A stretch of 64,000 nt of DNA from Ancylobacter koreensis (GCF_023016525.1 NZ_JALKCG010000001.1:1240001-1304000), one strand, 5' to 3'; shown: positions 7,553 to 15,547, numbered from the stretch's first letter. Translations and numbers: made by a program. Notes: generated by a model not told the origin, from the sequence alone.

Positions 7553-7587
7553 TCGTATTTTCGTATTGTATAGAGACGAAAATACGA
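7553..7587. promoter_or_regulatory. 12-bp perfect inverted repeat operator, TCGTATTTTCGT arms
   Basis: TCGTATTTTCGT (7553-7564) and ACGAAAATACGA (7576-7587) flank an 11-base spacer that contains a TATAGA candidate -10 box (7569-7574). Each arm holds the unit TTTCGT. It lies 31 bp before the MerR-like gene at 7619, so autoregulation is the simplest reading. Confidence 0.55.
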
Positions 7588-7618
7588 TATTGTCTCTGAT
7601 GGGGAATCGGAGGCGAAC

Positions 7619-8287
7619 ATGTCCAAACCCACTTTTATTCGCTCGGCAGATCTTCAGGAAGCCACCGGTGCGTCACGCGGGGAACTCCTTGGTTGGCGCC
7701 AGTATCTCAAGTTCCCGATGGATAATGACGCGCCTGGCAAATCGGCTCGGTACTCGCTGATCAACGGAATCGAATACACACTCATGAAGGCATGCGTGAT
7801 GCGCGGCATCCCGCATGACGTCGCAGCCGATTTCATTCATCGGCGTCTGACACTCGCGATCAACGGCGCCGATCACCACCGCCTGGCTATTGCGACTAGC
7901 GTCATCTCCCACCCTGCGGAATGGCTGGAAGGAACAGAGTTTGACGTGCTGGCGGAACCATGGTTTGGCGCCGAGCCGATCGATGCGGTGGCCTTCTGGT
8001 GCTTCGATCCGCAGAGAAACTTCAATGCAGAAGCGCTGCATGACTCCTACCTGCACGTCAAGGAGTGGGGTCCTCGATGGCAGGCTGAGCGTGATCGTCT
8101 CGACCTTCCGGAAGGTCATGGACCAATCTCTGATCCGCTTCAGGCGCTGAAGGAGAAGCTCTGCGCCGCCGCGGCAAACGGCGAGATCGTCGTTGAGGTC
8201 CGTGGGCCGATCCGCCGCTTCTATGCGTTCGCTTATGGAAGCATGTTCATCCCCGGTGATCGTCGGGTGGCTGGGGAGGGGCGGTAG
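7619..8287 (+). CDS. MerR-like helix-turn-helix regulator, 222 aa
   Basis: The N-terminus (FIRSADLQEATGASRGELLG and on to SARYSLINGIEYTLMKACVM) looks like a MerR/excisionase-type winged HTH: a DNA-recognition helix, a wing with conserved Arg-Tyr, then a helix. The rest has no motif I recognise; its last part (EIVVEVRGPIRRFYAFAYGS) is beta-rich. ATG 7619 has a clear GGAGG site. It starts 31 bp after a 12-bp inverted repeat and is followed by two tiny genes and the integrase, so it may control excision or the lysogenic state. The assignment to the MerR family is by look only. Confidence 0.6.
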   Translation: MSKPTFIRSADLQEATGASRGELLGWRQYLKFPMDNDAPGKSARYSLINGIEYTLMKACVMRGIPHDVAADFIHRRLTLAINGADHHRLAIATSVISHPAEWLEGTEFDVLAEPWFGAEPIDAVAFWCFDPQRNFNAEALHDSYLHVKEWGPRWQAERDRLDLPEGHGPISDPLQALKEKLCAAAANGEIVVEVRGPIRRFYAFAYGSMFIPGDRRVAGEGR

Positions 8288-8288
8288 C

Positions 8289-8474
8289 ATGGCCTCTTCC
8301 GAAATCATTCGCGGCGCCAAGGCGATCGCTTACGAGCTGCGGGTCTCCGTGGCCACCCTCCACCGCATGAAGCCCAACCTCCCACTCCGCAAGGGCTGTG
8401 CGGGCGGCCGGACCTCGCCGCTCGAGGTGGACCGCAAAGACATCGAGGCGCTGAAGCGCGACCGAAAGGGTTGA
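8289..8474 (+). CDS. Small HTH protein, AlpA/excisionase-like, 61 aa
   Basis: ATG 8289 comes 1 bp after the stop of the previous gene, whose GC-rich end supplies the ribosome site, so the two are coupled. The protein reads as a single helix-turn-helix followed by a wing and basic end (AIAYELRVSVATLHRMKPN, then SPLEVDRKDIEALKRDRKG), the pattern of small phage DNA-binding proteins such as excisionases. Its place two genes before the integrase supports a recombination-directionality role. Too short to be sure. Confidence 0.6.
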   Translation: MASSEIIRGAKAIAYELRVSVATLHRMKPNLPLRKGCAGGRTSPLEVDRKDIEALKRDRKG

Positions 8475-8477
8475 CGT

Positions 8478-8672
8478 ATGTCCCGCACGCCTGCCCGTCA
8501 TACCCAGGCCGATCTCGCGCGCGCCCTCAGGGCGGTGCGCGCGGCCGGCATGCAGGACATGGCGCAGGTCGAGATGCGGCCGGACGGGACGATCATCATC
8601 GCGCCGCTCGATGCCAAGCGCGCGGCCCCGAAGATGGAGCCGGAGCGCGACGGCAGCGAAATCCGTCTGTGA
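8478..8672 (+). CDS. Small hypothetical protein upstream of the integrase, 64 aa
   Basis: A short protein beginning SRTPARHTQADLARALRAVR, with an amphipathic helix and a short beta segment (AQVEMRPDGTIIIAPLD). This type is often found directly before integrase genes in alphaproteobacterial islands. It sits 3 bp after the HTH gene and 8 bp before the integrase, so all are one transcript. The function is unknown. Confidence 0.6.
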   Translation: MSRTPARHTQADLARALRAVRAAGMQDMAQVEMRPDGTIIIAPLDAKRAAPKMEPERDGSEIRL

Positions 8673-8680
8673 GGCACTGA

Positions 8681-9778
8681 ATGCCGAAGAAGCGCCCGCC
8701 CTATCTCCATCACGAAAAGAACCGCCATGGTGTGTTCCGCTGGTATGTGCGCCGGCAACATGGCCCGCGCGTTCGGCTGACGGCCGAATACGATTCGCAA
8801 GAGTTCTGGGCGCAGTACCGGGCAGCGATCGAGGGTGCGGCACCGGAGAAGAAGGGGCCGAAAGCCGGCTCGCTGCGCTGGGCGATCGACCGCTACCGGG
8901 CGAGCTCGGCATGGGCGCGGCTCTCGGTGGCCACGCGCCGGCAGCGCGAGAACATCTATCGCCAGGTGCTGGAGAGCGCCGGCGACGTTGCCTTCGCCGA
9001 CATCACGCAGAAGACCATCATCCTCGGGCGCGAACGCCGGCAGGACAGACCGCACGCGGCGAACAACTTCCTCAAGGCGATGCGCGGGCTGTTCGACTGG
9101 GCGGCGGGCGACGGCAAGCTGGTGAAGGTGAACCCGTGCATCGGCGTCAAGCTGCTGAAGGGCGCCAATGACGAGGTCGGCTTCCACACCTGGACCGACG
9201 AGGAGGCCGCCCGCTTCGAGGCCAAATGGCCTCTCGGTTCGCGGCAGCGTCTCGCCTTCGACCTTCTTCTTTATACGGGACTGCGCCGTGGCGACGTGGT
9301 GAAGCTCGGCCGACAGCATGTGCGCGAGGGCCTGATCACGCTCCGCACCGAGAAGACCAGCGAGGTGGTGGTGCTGCCCGTGCTGCCGCCCCTCGCCAAA
9401 TCCATCGAGGCCACCAGGACGGGGGATCTGGCGTTTCTCGTTACCGAGCGCGGCCAGCCCTTCGTCAAGGAGAGCTTCGGCAACTGGTTCAAGAAGGCCT
9501 GCCGAGCGGCCGCATGCCCGGGTTCAGCTCATGGCCTGCGCAAGGCAGGTGCCACGAGGGCGGCGGAGAACGGCGCTACGGATCGTCAGCTGATGGCCTT
9601 GTTCGGGTGGACGACGGGCAAGATGGCGACCCATTACACGCGCGCCGCGGACCGGAAGCGGCTGGCCAGCGAGGCTGCGAAGCTGCTGCTGCCGAAACAA
9701 CCCAAGAACAAAAACGCCCGCACCAAGCCGAAAAGTGCGGGCGGGAAACCGAAAACGTCTGCTAAAGCAGGAGATTAG
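8681..9778 (+). CDS. Tyrosine-type site-specific integrase
   Basis: The 365-aa recombinase integrates and excises the element at the adjacent tRNA-Leu gene. The catalytic residues are visible: Arg202 in TGLRRGD, His284 and Arg287 in HGLRK, Trp310 (in place of the second His) in GWTTG, and Tyr319 in THYTR. The N-terminal third holds the arm- and core-binding domains. The C-terminal 35 residues are Lys-rich. The gene points toward the tRNA and ends 8 bp from its 3' end. It is intact, so the element may still be mobile if its far end survives. Confidence 0.95.
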   Translation: MPKKRPPYLHHEKNRHGVFRWYVRRQHGPRVRLTAEYDSQEFWAQYRAAIEGAAPEKKGPKAGSLRWAIDRYRASSAWARLSVATRRQRENIYRQVLESAGDVAFADITQKTIILGRERRQDRPHAANNFLKAMRGLFDWAAGDGKLVKVNPCIGVKLLKGANDEVGFHTWTDEEAARFEAKWPLGSRQRLAFDLLLYTGLRRGDVVKLGRQHVREGLITLRTEKTSEVVVLPVLPPLAKSIEATRTGDLAFLVTERGQPFVKESFGNWFKKACRAAACPGSAHGLRKAGATRAAENGATDRQLMALFGWTTGKMATHYTRAADRKRLASEAAKLLLPKQPKNKNARTKPKSAGGKPKTSAKAGD

Positions 9779-9786
9779 AAAATGAG

Positions 9787-9830
9787 TGGTGCCCAGGAGA
9801 GGACTCGAACCTCCACGGTGTTACCCACTG
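9787..9830. other. Candidate attachment-site core in the 3' half of tRNA-Leu
   Basis: Tyrosine integrases of this type recombine at the 3' part of tRNA genes. The element-chromosome junction should therefore lie in this stretch, since the tRNA is intact and the integrase ends at 9778. The matching direct repeat is expected beyond the left edge of the window and cannot be seen. Confidence 0.5.
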
Positions 9831-9871
9831 GTACCTGAAACCAGCGCGTCTACCAATTCCGCCACCTGGGC
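9787..9871 (-). tRNA. tRNA-Leu (anticodon CAG)
   Basis: The reverse strand starts GCCCAGGTGGCGGAATTGGT and ends CCTCTCCTGGGCACCA, giving a perfect 7-bp acceptor stem and an encoded CCA. The anticodon arm is CTGGT-TTCAGGT-ACCAG, so the anticodon is CAG (reads CUG). A long variable arm, as in class II tRNAs, and GGTTCGAGTCC in the T arm are visible. It is the integration target of the element to its left. Confidence 0.95.
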
Positions 9872-9898
9872 ACGTGCGCCTTGCGGGCACGGCGGCGA

Positions 9899-9928
9899 CA
9901 CATAGTCGGGCGGCCTCGCACTTGTCAA
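9899..9928 (-). promoter_or_regulatory. Promoter of tRNA-Leu
   Basis: On the reverse strand TTGACA (9928-9923) is followed after 18 bp by TATGTG (9904-9899), placing a start site about 20 bases upstream of the mature tRNA. Confidence 0.6.
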
Positions 9929-10188
9929 CGCGCCTTTCGCTCACGAGGCCATCCGGCAGTGGAAATGTTTTGGACAGGGCCCCGGCATCGCCCTCCCGGC
10001 ATCGGCCTCCCTGTCCGGGGGAGCGGCCAAAGGAGCTGCGCGCCGTGAGCCGGGGCGTAGCTTTGCCCACTATACACCCGTTAGCGCCCGGCGACGGCCC
10101 AGCCGGGCGCAGGAGCGCCTCACCTATGGACGCTGGGGCGGCGGCGCGCTAATCGTCTGGCATGCCAATCCGGGCCGGGAGAGAACCG
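9929..10188. other. Intergenic region with two inverted repeats
   Basis: No gene is seen. GGACAGGG (9972-9979) pairs with CCCTGTCC (10009-10016), and GCGCCCGGC (10084-10092) pairs with GCCGGGCGC (10102-10110). Neither has a T-tract. The promoter of the next gene should lie here, but no clear -35/-10 pair stands out. Confidence 0.4.
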
Positions 10189-11217
10189 ATGGTCGACGCC
10201 GCCGAATCCAACGAGCTGCCGCTGGAGAGCGAGGGCGAACTGCTGAAGCGCGCCGCGCCGATGGAGCGGCTGGTGACGGTCTATGGCGGCTCGGGCTTCG
10301 TCGGCCGCCACGTGGTGCGCGCTCTGGCCAGGCTCGGCTGGCGCGTGCGCGTCGCGGTGCGCCGTCCCGATCTCGCCGGCCATCTCCAGCCGCTCGGCGC
10401 GGTCGGCCAGATCATGCCGGTGCAGGCCAATCTGCGCTACCCCGCCTCCGTGCTGCGCGCGGCGGAAGGCGCCGAGGTGGTGATCAACCTCGTCGGCATC
10501 CTGCATGAGAGCGGGCGTCAGAGCTTCGAGGCGGTGCAGGATTTCGGCGCGCGGCAGGTGGCACTGGCGGCGCGCGAAGTCGGCGCCCGGCTGATCCACG
10601 GCTCGGCCATCGGCGCCGATGCGCAGTCGGACGCCGTCTACGCGAAGACCAAGGCGGCGGGCGAAGCGGCCGCGCTGGCGGCGGTGCCGGAAGCTGTGAT
10701 CTTCCGCCCCTCCATCGTGTTCGGGCCGGAGGACGGGTTCTTCAACCGCTTCGCCGCCCTCTCGCGCCTCTCGCCTGTGCTGCCGCTGATCGGCGGCGGC
10801 GCGACCCGCTTCCAGCCGGTCTTCGTCGGCGATGTCGCGAACGCCTTCGCCAAGGCGGTGGACGGGCTGGCGCGGCCGGGCACGGTCTATGAACTCGGCG
10901 GGCCGGAGGTGTTCACCTTCAAGCAGCTTCTGGAACTGACGCTGGCCGAGATCGGCCGCAAGCGCCTGCTGGTGCCGGTGCCGGACGCTATCGCCGCGCT
11001 GCAGGCCCGCATCCTCGAAATCCTGCCGAATCCGCTGCTGACCACCGACCAGGTGCGGCTGCTGCGCTACGACAACATCGTATCCGAGGCGGCGAAGGCG
11101 GAGGGGCGGACGCTCGAAGGGCTCGGCATCCAGCCGACGGCGCTCGGCGCCATCCTGCCCGGCTATCTCTGGCGCTACCGCAAGGCCGGCCAGTTCTCCA
11201 AGCCGGAAGCCGCCTGA
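10189..11217 (+). CDS. NDUFA9-like NAD(P)-binding protein (complex I-associated SDR family)
   Basis: This 342-aa atypical short-chain dehydrogenase resembles the NDUFA9/39-kDa accessory subunit of respiratory complex I. The Rossmann motif VYGGSGFVGRHVVRAL lies near residues 29-44. The catalytic Tyr/Lys of true dehydrogenases is not evident beyond a YAKTKAAGE segment. ATG 10189 has GGGAGAG 5 bases upstream; ATG 10162 would add 9 residues without a site. In alphaproteobacteria the protein stabilises complex I or acts in ubiquinone-related metabolism. A strong intrinsic terminator follows. Confidence 0.85.
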   Translation: MVDAAESNELPLESEGELLKRAAPMERLVTVYGGSGFVGRHVVRALARLGWRVRVAVRRPDLAGHLQPLGAVGQIMPVQANLRYPASVLRAAEGAEVVINLVGILHESGRQSFEAVQDFGARQVALAAREVGARLIHGSAIGADAQSDAVYAKTKAAGEAAALAAVPEAVIFRPSIVFGPEDGFFNRFAALSRLSPVLPLIGGGATRFQPVFVGDVANAFAKAVDGLARPGTVYELGGPEVFTFKQLLELTLAEIGRKRLLVPVPDAIAALQARILEILPNPLLTTDQVRLLRYDNIVSEAAKAEGRTLEGLGIQPTALGAILPGYLWRYRKAGQFSKPEAA

Positions 11218-11241
11218 GCTGGGAGCGCATACGAGATGCAA

Positions 11242-11274
11242 GGCCGCCGGCGCTACCGCCCCGGCGGCCTTTTT
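11242..11274 (+). terminator. Rho-independent terminator after the NDUFA9-like gene
   Basis: GGCCGCCGG (11242-11250) pairs perfectly with CCGGCGGCC (11261-11269) and is followed by TTTTT (11270-11274). Confidence 0.85.
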
Positions 11275-11297
11275 GTTGGCACGCAGTTCTTCGGCGC

Positions 11298-12104
11298 TCA
11301 GCCGACCAGCGCAAGCGCGACGAGGCCGACGCCGCCCACGGCGATGCGCCACCAGCCGAACGGCGTGAAGCCGTGACGGGAGACGAAGGCGATCAGCCCG
11401 CGCACCACGGTGATGGCGGCGATAAAGGCGGCGACGAAGCCGACGGCGATGAGGAGCGCGTCGTCCGAGTTCAGCGCGTCGCGGTTCTTGTAGAGGTCGT
11501 AGGCGAAGGCGCCGGTCATGGTCGGCAGGGCGAGGAAGAACGAGAATTCCGCCGCTGCCGGCTTGCTGGCGCCGAGCAGCAGCCCGCCGACGATGGTGGA
11601 ACCCGAGCGCGAGACGCCGGGGATCATGGCGAGGCACTGGATGAAGCCGATCTTCAGCGCCAGCAGCGGGGGAAAAGCCATGGCGTCGTCATGCACAGGC
11701 TTGAGCTTGAGGGTATCGACCCACAACAGCACGATGCCGCCGAGGATCAGCATCACGCAGATCAGCGCCGGCGATTCGAACAGCACGCTCTTGATGAAGC
11801 CGTGCGCCAGCGCGCCGATCACCGCCGCCGGCAGGAAGGCGATGAGGATGCCGATGACGAAGTTGCGCGAGCGCGGGCTGGAGGGCAGCGTCAGCAGCAC
11901 GTGCAGGAAACGGTGGAAATAGGCGACCACGATGGCGAGGATCGCGCCGAGCTGGATGACCACCTCGAACACCTTGCCCTGGCTCTCGAATCCGAGGAAA
12001 TGCCCGGCAAGCAGGATGTGGCCCGTCGAGGAGACGGGCAGGAACTCGGTGAAGCCTTCCAGCAGGCCGAGAAGGAAGGCTTCGAGCAGGGTGCCGAACG
12101 ACAT
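11298..12104 (-). CDS. uppP: Undecaprenyl-diphosphatase (UppP/BacA)
   Basis: This 268-aa inner-membrane enzyme dephosphorylates undecaprenyl diphosphate, recycling the lipid carrier of peptidoglycan and other envelope polymers. The two diagnostic motifs are present: [14 protein letters not shown] (about residues 16-29) and PGVSRSGST in the second half. Roughly seven to eight hydrophobic segments and a length close to the family norm support it. It is convergent with the NDUFA9-like gene and appears monocistronic. A role in basal bacitracin tolerance follows from the family. Confidence 0.95.
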   Translation of the reverse strand: MSFGTLLEAFLLGLLEGFTEFLPVSSTGHILLAGHFLGFESQGKVFEVVIQLGAILAIVVAYFHRFLHVLLTLPSSPRSRNFVIGILIAFLPAAVIGALAHGFIKSVLFESPALICVMLILGGIVLLWVDTLKLKPVHDDAMAFPPLLALKIGFIQCLAMIPGVSRSGSTIVGGLLLGASKPAAAEFSFFLALPTMTGAFAYDLYKNRDALNSDDALLIAVGFVAAFIAAITVVRGLIAFVSRHGFTPFGWWRIAVGGVGLVALALVG

Positions 12105-12375
12105 GATGGGGGTCCGTGGGAGAGGGGCGCGCCGGGCGAAGGGGAAGAAGGGCGAGCGAGGGGAACGCGGGCGGGCGCATCCTGTCTGCTTCGCGGGCCG
12201 CGATCAACGTGACGCAATGGAAGGCGGGCCGGCACGCCTCGCCGGATGGAGGCGGACACCGAATTTCGCGGTGGGCTCCGCTGCGTCACGCCGCCAACAT
12301 GAATCCGCCCAAGATGGTGGTTCCATTGGTCCCCGGTCGGCGTTGTCCGGTTACGGCAACGTTTGGGAGTCTTTC

Positions 12376-13392
12376 ATGAGAAGTGTTTTCGCGGGCGCCC
12401 TGCTTGTGCTGGCGCTCGGCGGTTCTGCGTTCGCGCAGGATCGCGGGTTCGTCACGACGAATGTGAACCTGCGGGCGGGACCCGGCACCGAATATCCGCC
12501 GGTGGTGGTGCTCGGCGAGGGCACGCCGCTCGAGATCTTCGGCTGCCTGCAGGACTACAGCTGGTGCGACGTTGCCTGGGACGAGGTGCGCGGCTGGGTA
12601 GCCGCGCGCTATATCGAGGCGGATTACCGTGGCCGGCGGGTCGAGTTCTACGACTACGCCCCTACCATCGGCGTGCCGATCATCGCCTTCAGCTTCAACG
12701 ACTACTGGGGCCGCTACTATCGCGGCCGGCCGTGGTACTCGACCTATGACCGCTGGGGCCCGCCGCCGCCGCCGCGCCGGCCGCCTCCCGGCGGTTGGGG
12801 TCCGCCGCCTCCGGGCGGGTGGGGGCCGGGCGGTCCCGGCTGGGGTGGTCCCGGCGGGCCGAAGCCGCCCCCCGGCGGTTGGGGTCCGGGTGGCCCCAAG
12901 CCTCCTCCCGGCGGCTGGGGGCCCGGCGGTCCCGGTAATCCGGGCGGTCCCGGCTGGGGCGGTCCTGGCGGGCCGAAGCCGCCTCCGGGCGGCTGGCCGG
13001 GCAACAAGCCACCGAAGATGCCGCAGGCGCCGGGCTGGCCGGACGGCCTGAAGCCGCCGCAATATGGCGGCAACAAGCCTCCGCAGGGCCAGAAGCCGCC
13101 ACAGGGCGGCTGGCAGGGTGGCGGTGGTCCGGGCGGTCCCGGCTACAAGCCGCCTCAGGGTGGGCCGTCTCAGGGCGGCAGGCCGCCCCAGGGATGGCCG
13201 CAGGGCCAGAAGCCGCCGCAGGGCGGCGGCTGGCAGGGCGGTGGTGGCGGAGCCGGCGGCCAGCCGGGCATGGGGCGCCCGCCTCAGGGGCAGCCGGCGC
13301 AGGGGCAGCCCGGGCAGGGGCAGAGCCCCCCGCAGCAGGGCGGCCGTCCGCCGCAGTGCCCGCCGAACACCCCCTGTCCGCCCCCGCGGTAG
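12376..13392 (+). CDS. Secreted SH3-domain protein with long Pro/Gly/Gln-rich repeat tail
   Basis: ATG 12376 has GGGAG upstream and begins a clear signal peptide (MRSVFAGALLVLALGGSAFA, then QDRG). Residues about 22-85 are a bacterial SH3 (SH3b) domain (TTNVNLRAGPGTEYP, then YSWCDVAWDEVRGWVAARYI). A Tyr/Trp-rich linker follows, then about 200 residues of low-complexity repeats: PPPGGWGPGGP-type units first, then KPPQGG/GQKPPQGG-type units, ending CPPNTPCPPPR. SH3b domains often bind the cell wall; the tail should be extended and disordered. The function is unknown; an envelope-associated role is likely. Internal repeats make length variation probable. Confidence 0.8.
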   Translation: MRSVFAGALLVLALGGSAFAQDRGFVTTNVNLRAGPGTEYPPVVVLGEGTPLEIFGCLQDYSWCDVAWDEVRGWVAARYIEADYRGRRVEFYDYAPTIGVPIIAFSFNDYWGRYYRGRPWYSTYDRWGPPPPPRRPPPGGWGPPPPGGWGPGGPGWGGPGGPKPPPGGWGPGGPKPPPGGWGPGGPGNPGGPGWGGPGGPKPPPGGWPGNKPPKMPQAPGWPDGLKPPQYGGNKPPQGQKPPQGGWQGGGGPGGPGYKPPQGGPSQGGRPPQGWPQGQKPPQGGGWQGGGGGAGGQPGMGRPPQGQPAQGQPGQGQSPPQQGGRPPQCPPNTPCPPPR

Positions 13393-13456
13393 GGATGCGA
13401 GACGAGCCGGCCCGGCGCCCCGCCTGTTTCGCGCGGGACGCCGGGCTGTCGCGCTC

Positions 13457-13485
13457 TTGAAATAATCGGCCCGCTCCTGTAGAGG
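13457..13485 (+). promoter_or_regulatory. Candidate promoter for rpmI-rplT
   Basis: TTGAAA (13457-13462) and TAGAGG (13480-13485) are separated by exactly 17 bp, leaving a leader of about 110 bases before rpmI. Confidence 0.45.
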
Positions 13486-13552
13486 GTGCGGCCTTCAAGA
13501 ACCGCCCGGCTAAAAGGGCTGCCGTGGCGGTTCGAACGCTCACACTAGATTG

Positions 13553-13584
13553 GGCCGGATGTCCCTTCGGGGAAACTGCCGGCC
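13553..13584 (+). promoter_or_regulatory. Structured leader hairpin just before rpmI
   Basis: GGCCGG (13553-13558) can pair with CCGGCC (13579-13584), enclosing a second hairpin CCC-TTCG-GGG (13563-13572) with a stable UUCG tetraloop. It ends 16 bases before the rpmI start. Ribosomal protein L20 autoregulates through leader RNA in other bacteria; a similar role here is a guess. Confidence 0.4.
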
Positions 13585-13600
13585 GTGGAGATCGAGCCAA

Positions 13601-13801
13601 ATGCCCAAGATGAAGACCAAGTCCGGAGCGAAGAAGCGCTTCAAGCTCTCCGGCACCGGCAAGGTGATCATGGCCCAGGCGGGCAAGCGCCACGGCATGA
13701 TCAAGCGCACCAACAAGCAGATCCGCGACCAGCGTGGCACCACGGTCATGTCCGAGCGTGATGCCTTCAACGTTCGCAAGTTCTATCTGCCCAACGGCTG
13801 A
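13601..13801 (+). CDS. rpmI: 50S ribosomal protein L35
   Basis: The 66-aa basic protein begins [20 protein letters not shown], the universal L35 start, and ends RKFYLPNG. It binds 23S rRNA in the large subunit. ATG 13601 is chosen by alignment to the family; an in-frame extension to 13550 has no homology. It is followed 33 bp later by rplT, as in most bacteria; infC is not adjacent here. Confidence 0.97.
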   Translation: MPKMKTKSGAKKRFKLSGTGKVIMAQAGKRHGMIKRTNKQIRDQRGTTVMSERDAFNVRKFYLPNG

Positions 13802-13834
13802 CGCCACCCTTAGCCAGTTCCAGGAGAGACTCCC

Positions 13835-14203
13835 ATGGCACGTGTCAAGCGCGGCGTAACTTCCCACGCCAAGCACAAGAAAGTGCTCAAGGCGGCGAAG
13901 GGCTATTTCGGCCGCCGCAAGAATACCATCCGCGTCGCGAAGCAGGCCGTCGAGAAGGCGCAGCAGTACGCCTATCGCGACCGCAAGGTGAAGAAGCGCA
14001 ATTTCCGCGCGCTCTGGATCCAGCGCATCAATGCCGCGACCCGTGAGCTCGGCTTCACCTATGGCCGATTTATCGACGGTCTCGGCAAGGCCGGGATCGA
14101 GGTCGACCGCAAGGTGCTCTCGGATATCGCCATCCATGAGCCCGCCGCCTTCGCGGCGCTGGTCGAGCAGGCCAAGGCCGCGCTGGAAAAGCAGGCCGCC
14201 TGA
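13835..14203 (+). CDS. rplT: 50S ribosomal protein L20
   Basis: The 122-aa protein begins [20 protein letters not shown] and contains [20 protein letters not shown], both signature L20 sequences. It is an early large-subunit assembly protein binding 23S rRNA through its basic N-terminal tail. AGGAGA lies before the ATG. Co-transcribed with rpmI; an intrinsic terminator follows at 14235. Confidence 0.98.
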   Translation: MARVKRGVTSHAKHKKVLKAAKGYFGRRKNTIRVAKQAVEKAQQYAYRDRKVKKRNFRALWIQRINAATRELGFTYGRFIDGLGKAGIEVDRKVLSDIAIHEPAAFAALVEQAKAALEKQAA

Positions 14204-14234
14204 TCTTTCCCGAACCGCCGGGACCGAAAGCTGG

Positions 14235-14264
14235 AAAGCCCCGCGCGCGAGCGTTGGGGCTTTT
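14235..14264 (+). terminator. Rho-independent terminator after rplT
   Basis: AAAGCCCC (14235-14242) pairs with GGGGCTTT (14256-14263), with TTTT continuing from 14261, about 30 bp after the rplT stop. Confidence 0.75.
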
Positions 14265-14396
14265 CTCGTTGGTGGCTTTGCGCGCCGCGTATGGCTCGCT
14301 ATAAGCCGCCGCAGCTCATGCCTGACAACGTCATGGCCGGGCCTGTCCCAGCCATCCACGCCTTCCCCGCGCGCCGCGAAGCGGCGGAAAACGTGG

Positions 14397-14419
14397 ATCC
14401 CCGGGCCGAGCCCGGGGAT
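14397..14419. repeat. Palindromic intergenic repeat, copy 1
   Basis: ATCCCCGGGC (14397-14406) and GCCCGGGGAT (14410-14419) form a perfect 10-bp hairpin with a 3-base loop. The same arms recur at 40152-40174, and related GTCATCCCCGGG/CCCGGCCAT text lies around 27404. It belongs to a dispersed GC-rich palindrome family. Confidence 0.75.
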
Positions 14420-14446
14420 GACGCCGCTTAGTACCGAGGAGCCGTC

Positions 14447-15547
14447 ATGTCCGTCGCCGCCCTTCCCGATCTCGCCTCGCTCGAGGCCGACCTCCTCGCC
14501 GCCATCGCCGCCGCTGCCGACGAGGCGGAGTTGGAGGCGATCCGTGTCGCCGCGCTCGGCAAGAAGGGCTCGGTCTCCGAGCTCTTGAAGAGCCTCGGCG
14601 GCATGAGCCCGGAGGAGCGCAAGAGCGCCGGCCCCGCCATCAACGGCCTGCGCGACCGGCTGAACGAGGCGCTCAGTGCCCGCCGCACTGACCTCAAGGC
14701 CGCCGCGCTGGCGAAACGCCTTGAGACCGAGCGCGTCGACGTCACGCTTCCCGTGCGCGAGACGCCCGCCGAGGCCGGCCGCCTGCACCCGATCAGCCAG
14801 GTGATCGACGAGCTCACCGCCATCTTCGCCGATATGGGCTTCTCGGTGGCGGAAGGGCCGGACATCGAGGACGATTTCCACAATTTCACCGCGCTGAACT
14901 TCCCGGAGGGACACCCGGCGCGCGAGATGCACGACACCTTCTACCTCCCCACCAAGGAGGACGGCTCGCGCCTCGTGCTGCGCACCCACACCTCGCCGGT
15001 GCAGGTGCGCACCATGCTCTCCAAGAAGCCGCCGATCCGCGTCATCTGCCCGGGCCGCACCTATCGCTCGGACAGCGACCAGACCCACACGCCGATGTTT
15101 CATCAGGTGGAGGGGCTTGTCATCGACAAGGGGTCGAATCTCGGCCACCTGAAGTGGATTCTGGAGGAGTTCTGCAAGGCGTTCTTCGAGGTGGACAATG
15201 TGAAGATGCGGTTCCGCCCGTCCTTCTTCCCCTTCACCGAGCCCTCCATGGAGGTCGACATCCAGTGCGACCGCTCGCGCCCGGGCGAAATCCGTTTCGG
15301 CGAGGGCTCCGATTGGCTGGAGATCCTCGGCTGCGGCATGGTGCACCCGAACGTGCTGCGCAATTGCGGGCTGGACCCGGACGAGTATCAGGGCTTCGCC
15401 TGGGGCATGGGCATCGACCGCATCGCCATGCTGAAGTACGGCATGCCGGACCTGCGCGCCTTCTTCGAGGCGGATGTGCGCTGGCTAGCCCATTACGGCT
15501 TCCGCCCGCTCGACTTCCCGACACTGGCGGGCGGGCTGAGCACGTGA
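14447..15547 (+). CDS. pheS: Phenylalanine--tRNA ligase alpha subunit
   Basis: The 366-aa catalytic subunit charges tRNA-Phe together with PheT (alpha2beta2). It has an N-terminal coiled coil (about 1-100) and the class II core with [20 protein letters not shown], the motif 2 region ([12 protein letters not shown], then [18 protein letters not shown]) and motif 3 ([17 protein letters not shown]). ATG 14447 has GAGG upstream. Its stop overlaps the GTG of the unknown gene that separates it from pheT. Confidence 0.97.
   Translation: MSVAALPDLASLEADLLAAIAAAADEAELEAIRVAALGKKGSVSELLKSLGGMSPEERKSAGPAINGLRDRLNEALSARRTDLKAAALAKRLETERVDVTLPVRETPAEAGRLHPISQVIDELTAIFADMGFSVAEGPDIEDDFHNFTALNFPEGHPAREMHDTFYLPTKEDGSRLVLRTHTSPVQVRTMLSKKPPIRVICPGRTYRSDSDQTHTPMFHQVEGLVIDKGSNLGHLKWILEEFCKAFFEVDNVKMRFRPSFFPFTEPSMEVDIQCDRSRPGEIRFGEGSDWLEILGCGMVHPNVLRNCGLDPDEYQGFAWGMGIDRIAMLKYGMPDLRAFFEADVRWLAHYGFRPLDFPTLAGGLST

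Larger units (their letters stand above)
1..9790. mobile_element. Integrase-proximal part of an integrated phage-like element at tRNA-Leu(CAG)
   Basis: The segment runs from a phage large terminase gene at the left edge to a tyrosine integrase that ends 8 bp before the 3' end of a tRNA-Leu gene. That is the classic layout of a prophage, phage satellite or genomic island inserted at a tRNA. It holds phage-type small regulators, an XRE-ImmA protein and an AT-rich ATPase/DUF4435 cassette, in contrast to the uniform housekeeping genes right of 9872. The other end and second attachment site lie outside the window, so size and completeness are unknown. No portal, capsid or tail gene is visible here. 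Whether it is a prophage, satellite or remnant cannot be decided. Confidence 0.8.

Noticed and set aside
7388-7760. Two short forward frames between the acidic gene and the MerR-like gene
   Set aside because: They read through the hairpin and operator, have no ribosome sites and odd composition.
9972-10016. Intrinsic terminator for the tRNA region
   Set aside because: GGACAGGG/CCCTGTCC has a 29-base loop and no T-run, and lies upstream of the tRNA promoter.
11932-12375. Upstream extension of the SH3 protein frame
   Set aside because: The signal peptide and ribosome site place the start at 12376; the extension lies antisense to uppP.
12766-13390. Tandem DNA repeat array in 12766-13390
   Set aside because: It is the coding sequence of the Pro/Gly-rich tail in frame, not a separate DNA repeat element.
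12695-15346. An 883-codon open frame on the reverse strand
   Set aside because: It runs antisense across the Pro/Gly protein, rpmI, rplT and pheS; high GC leaves such frames open by chance and the text has no domain sense.
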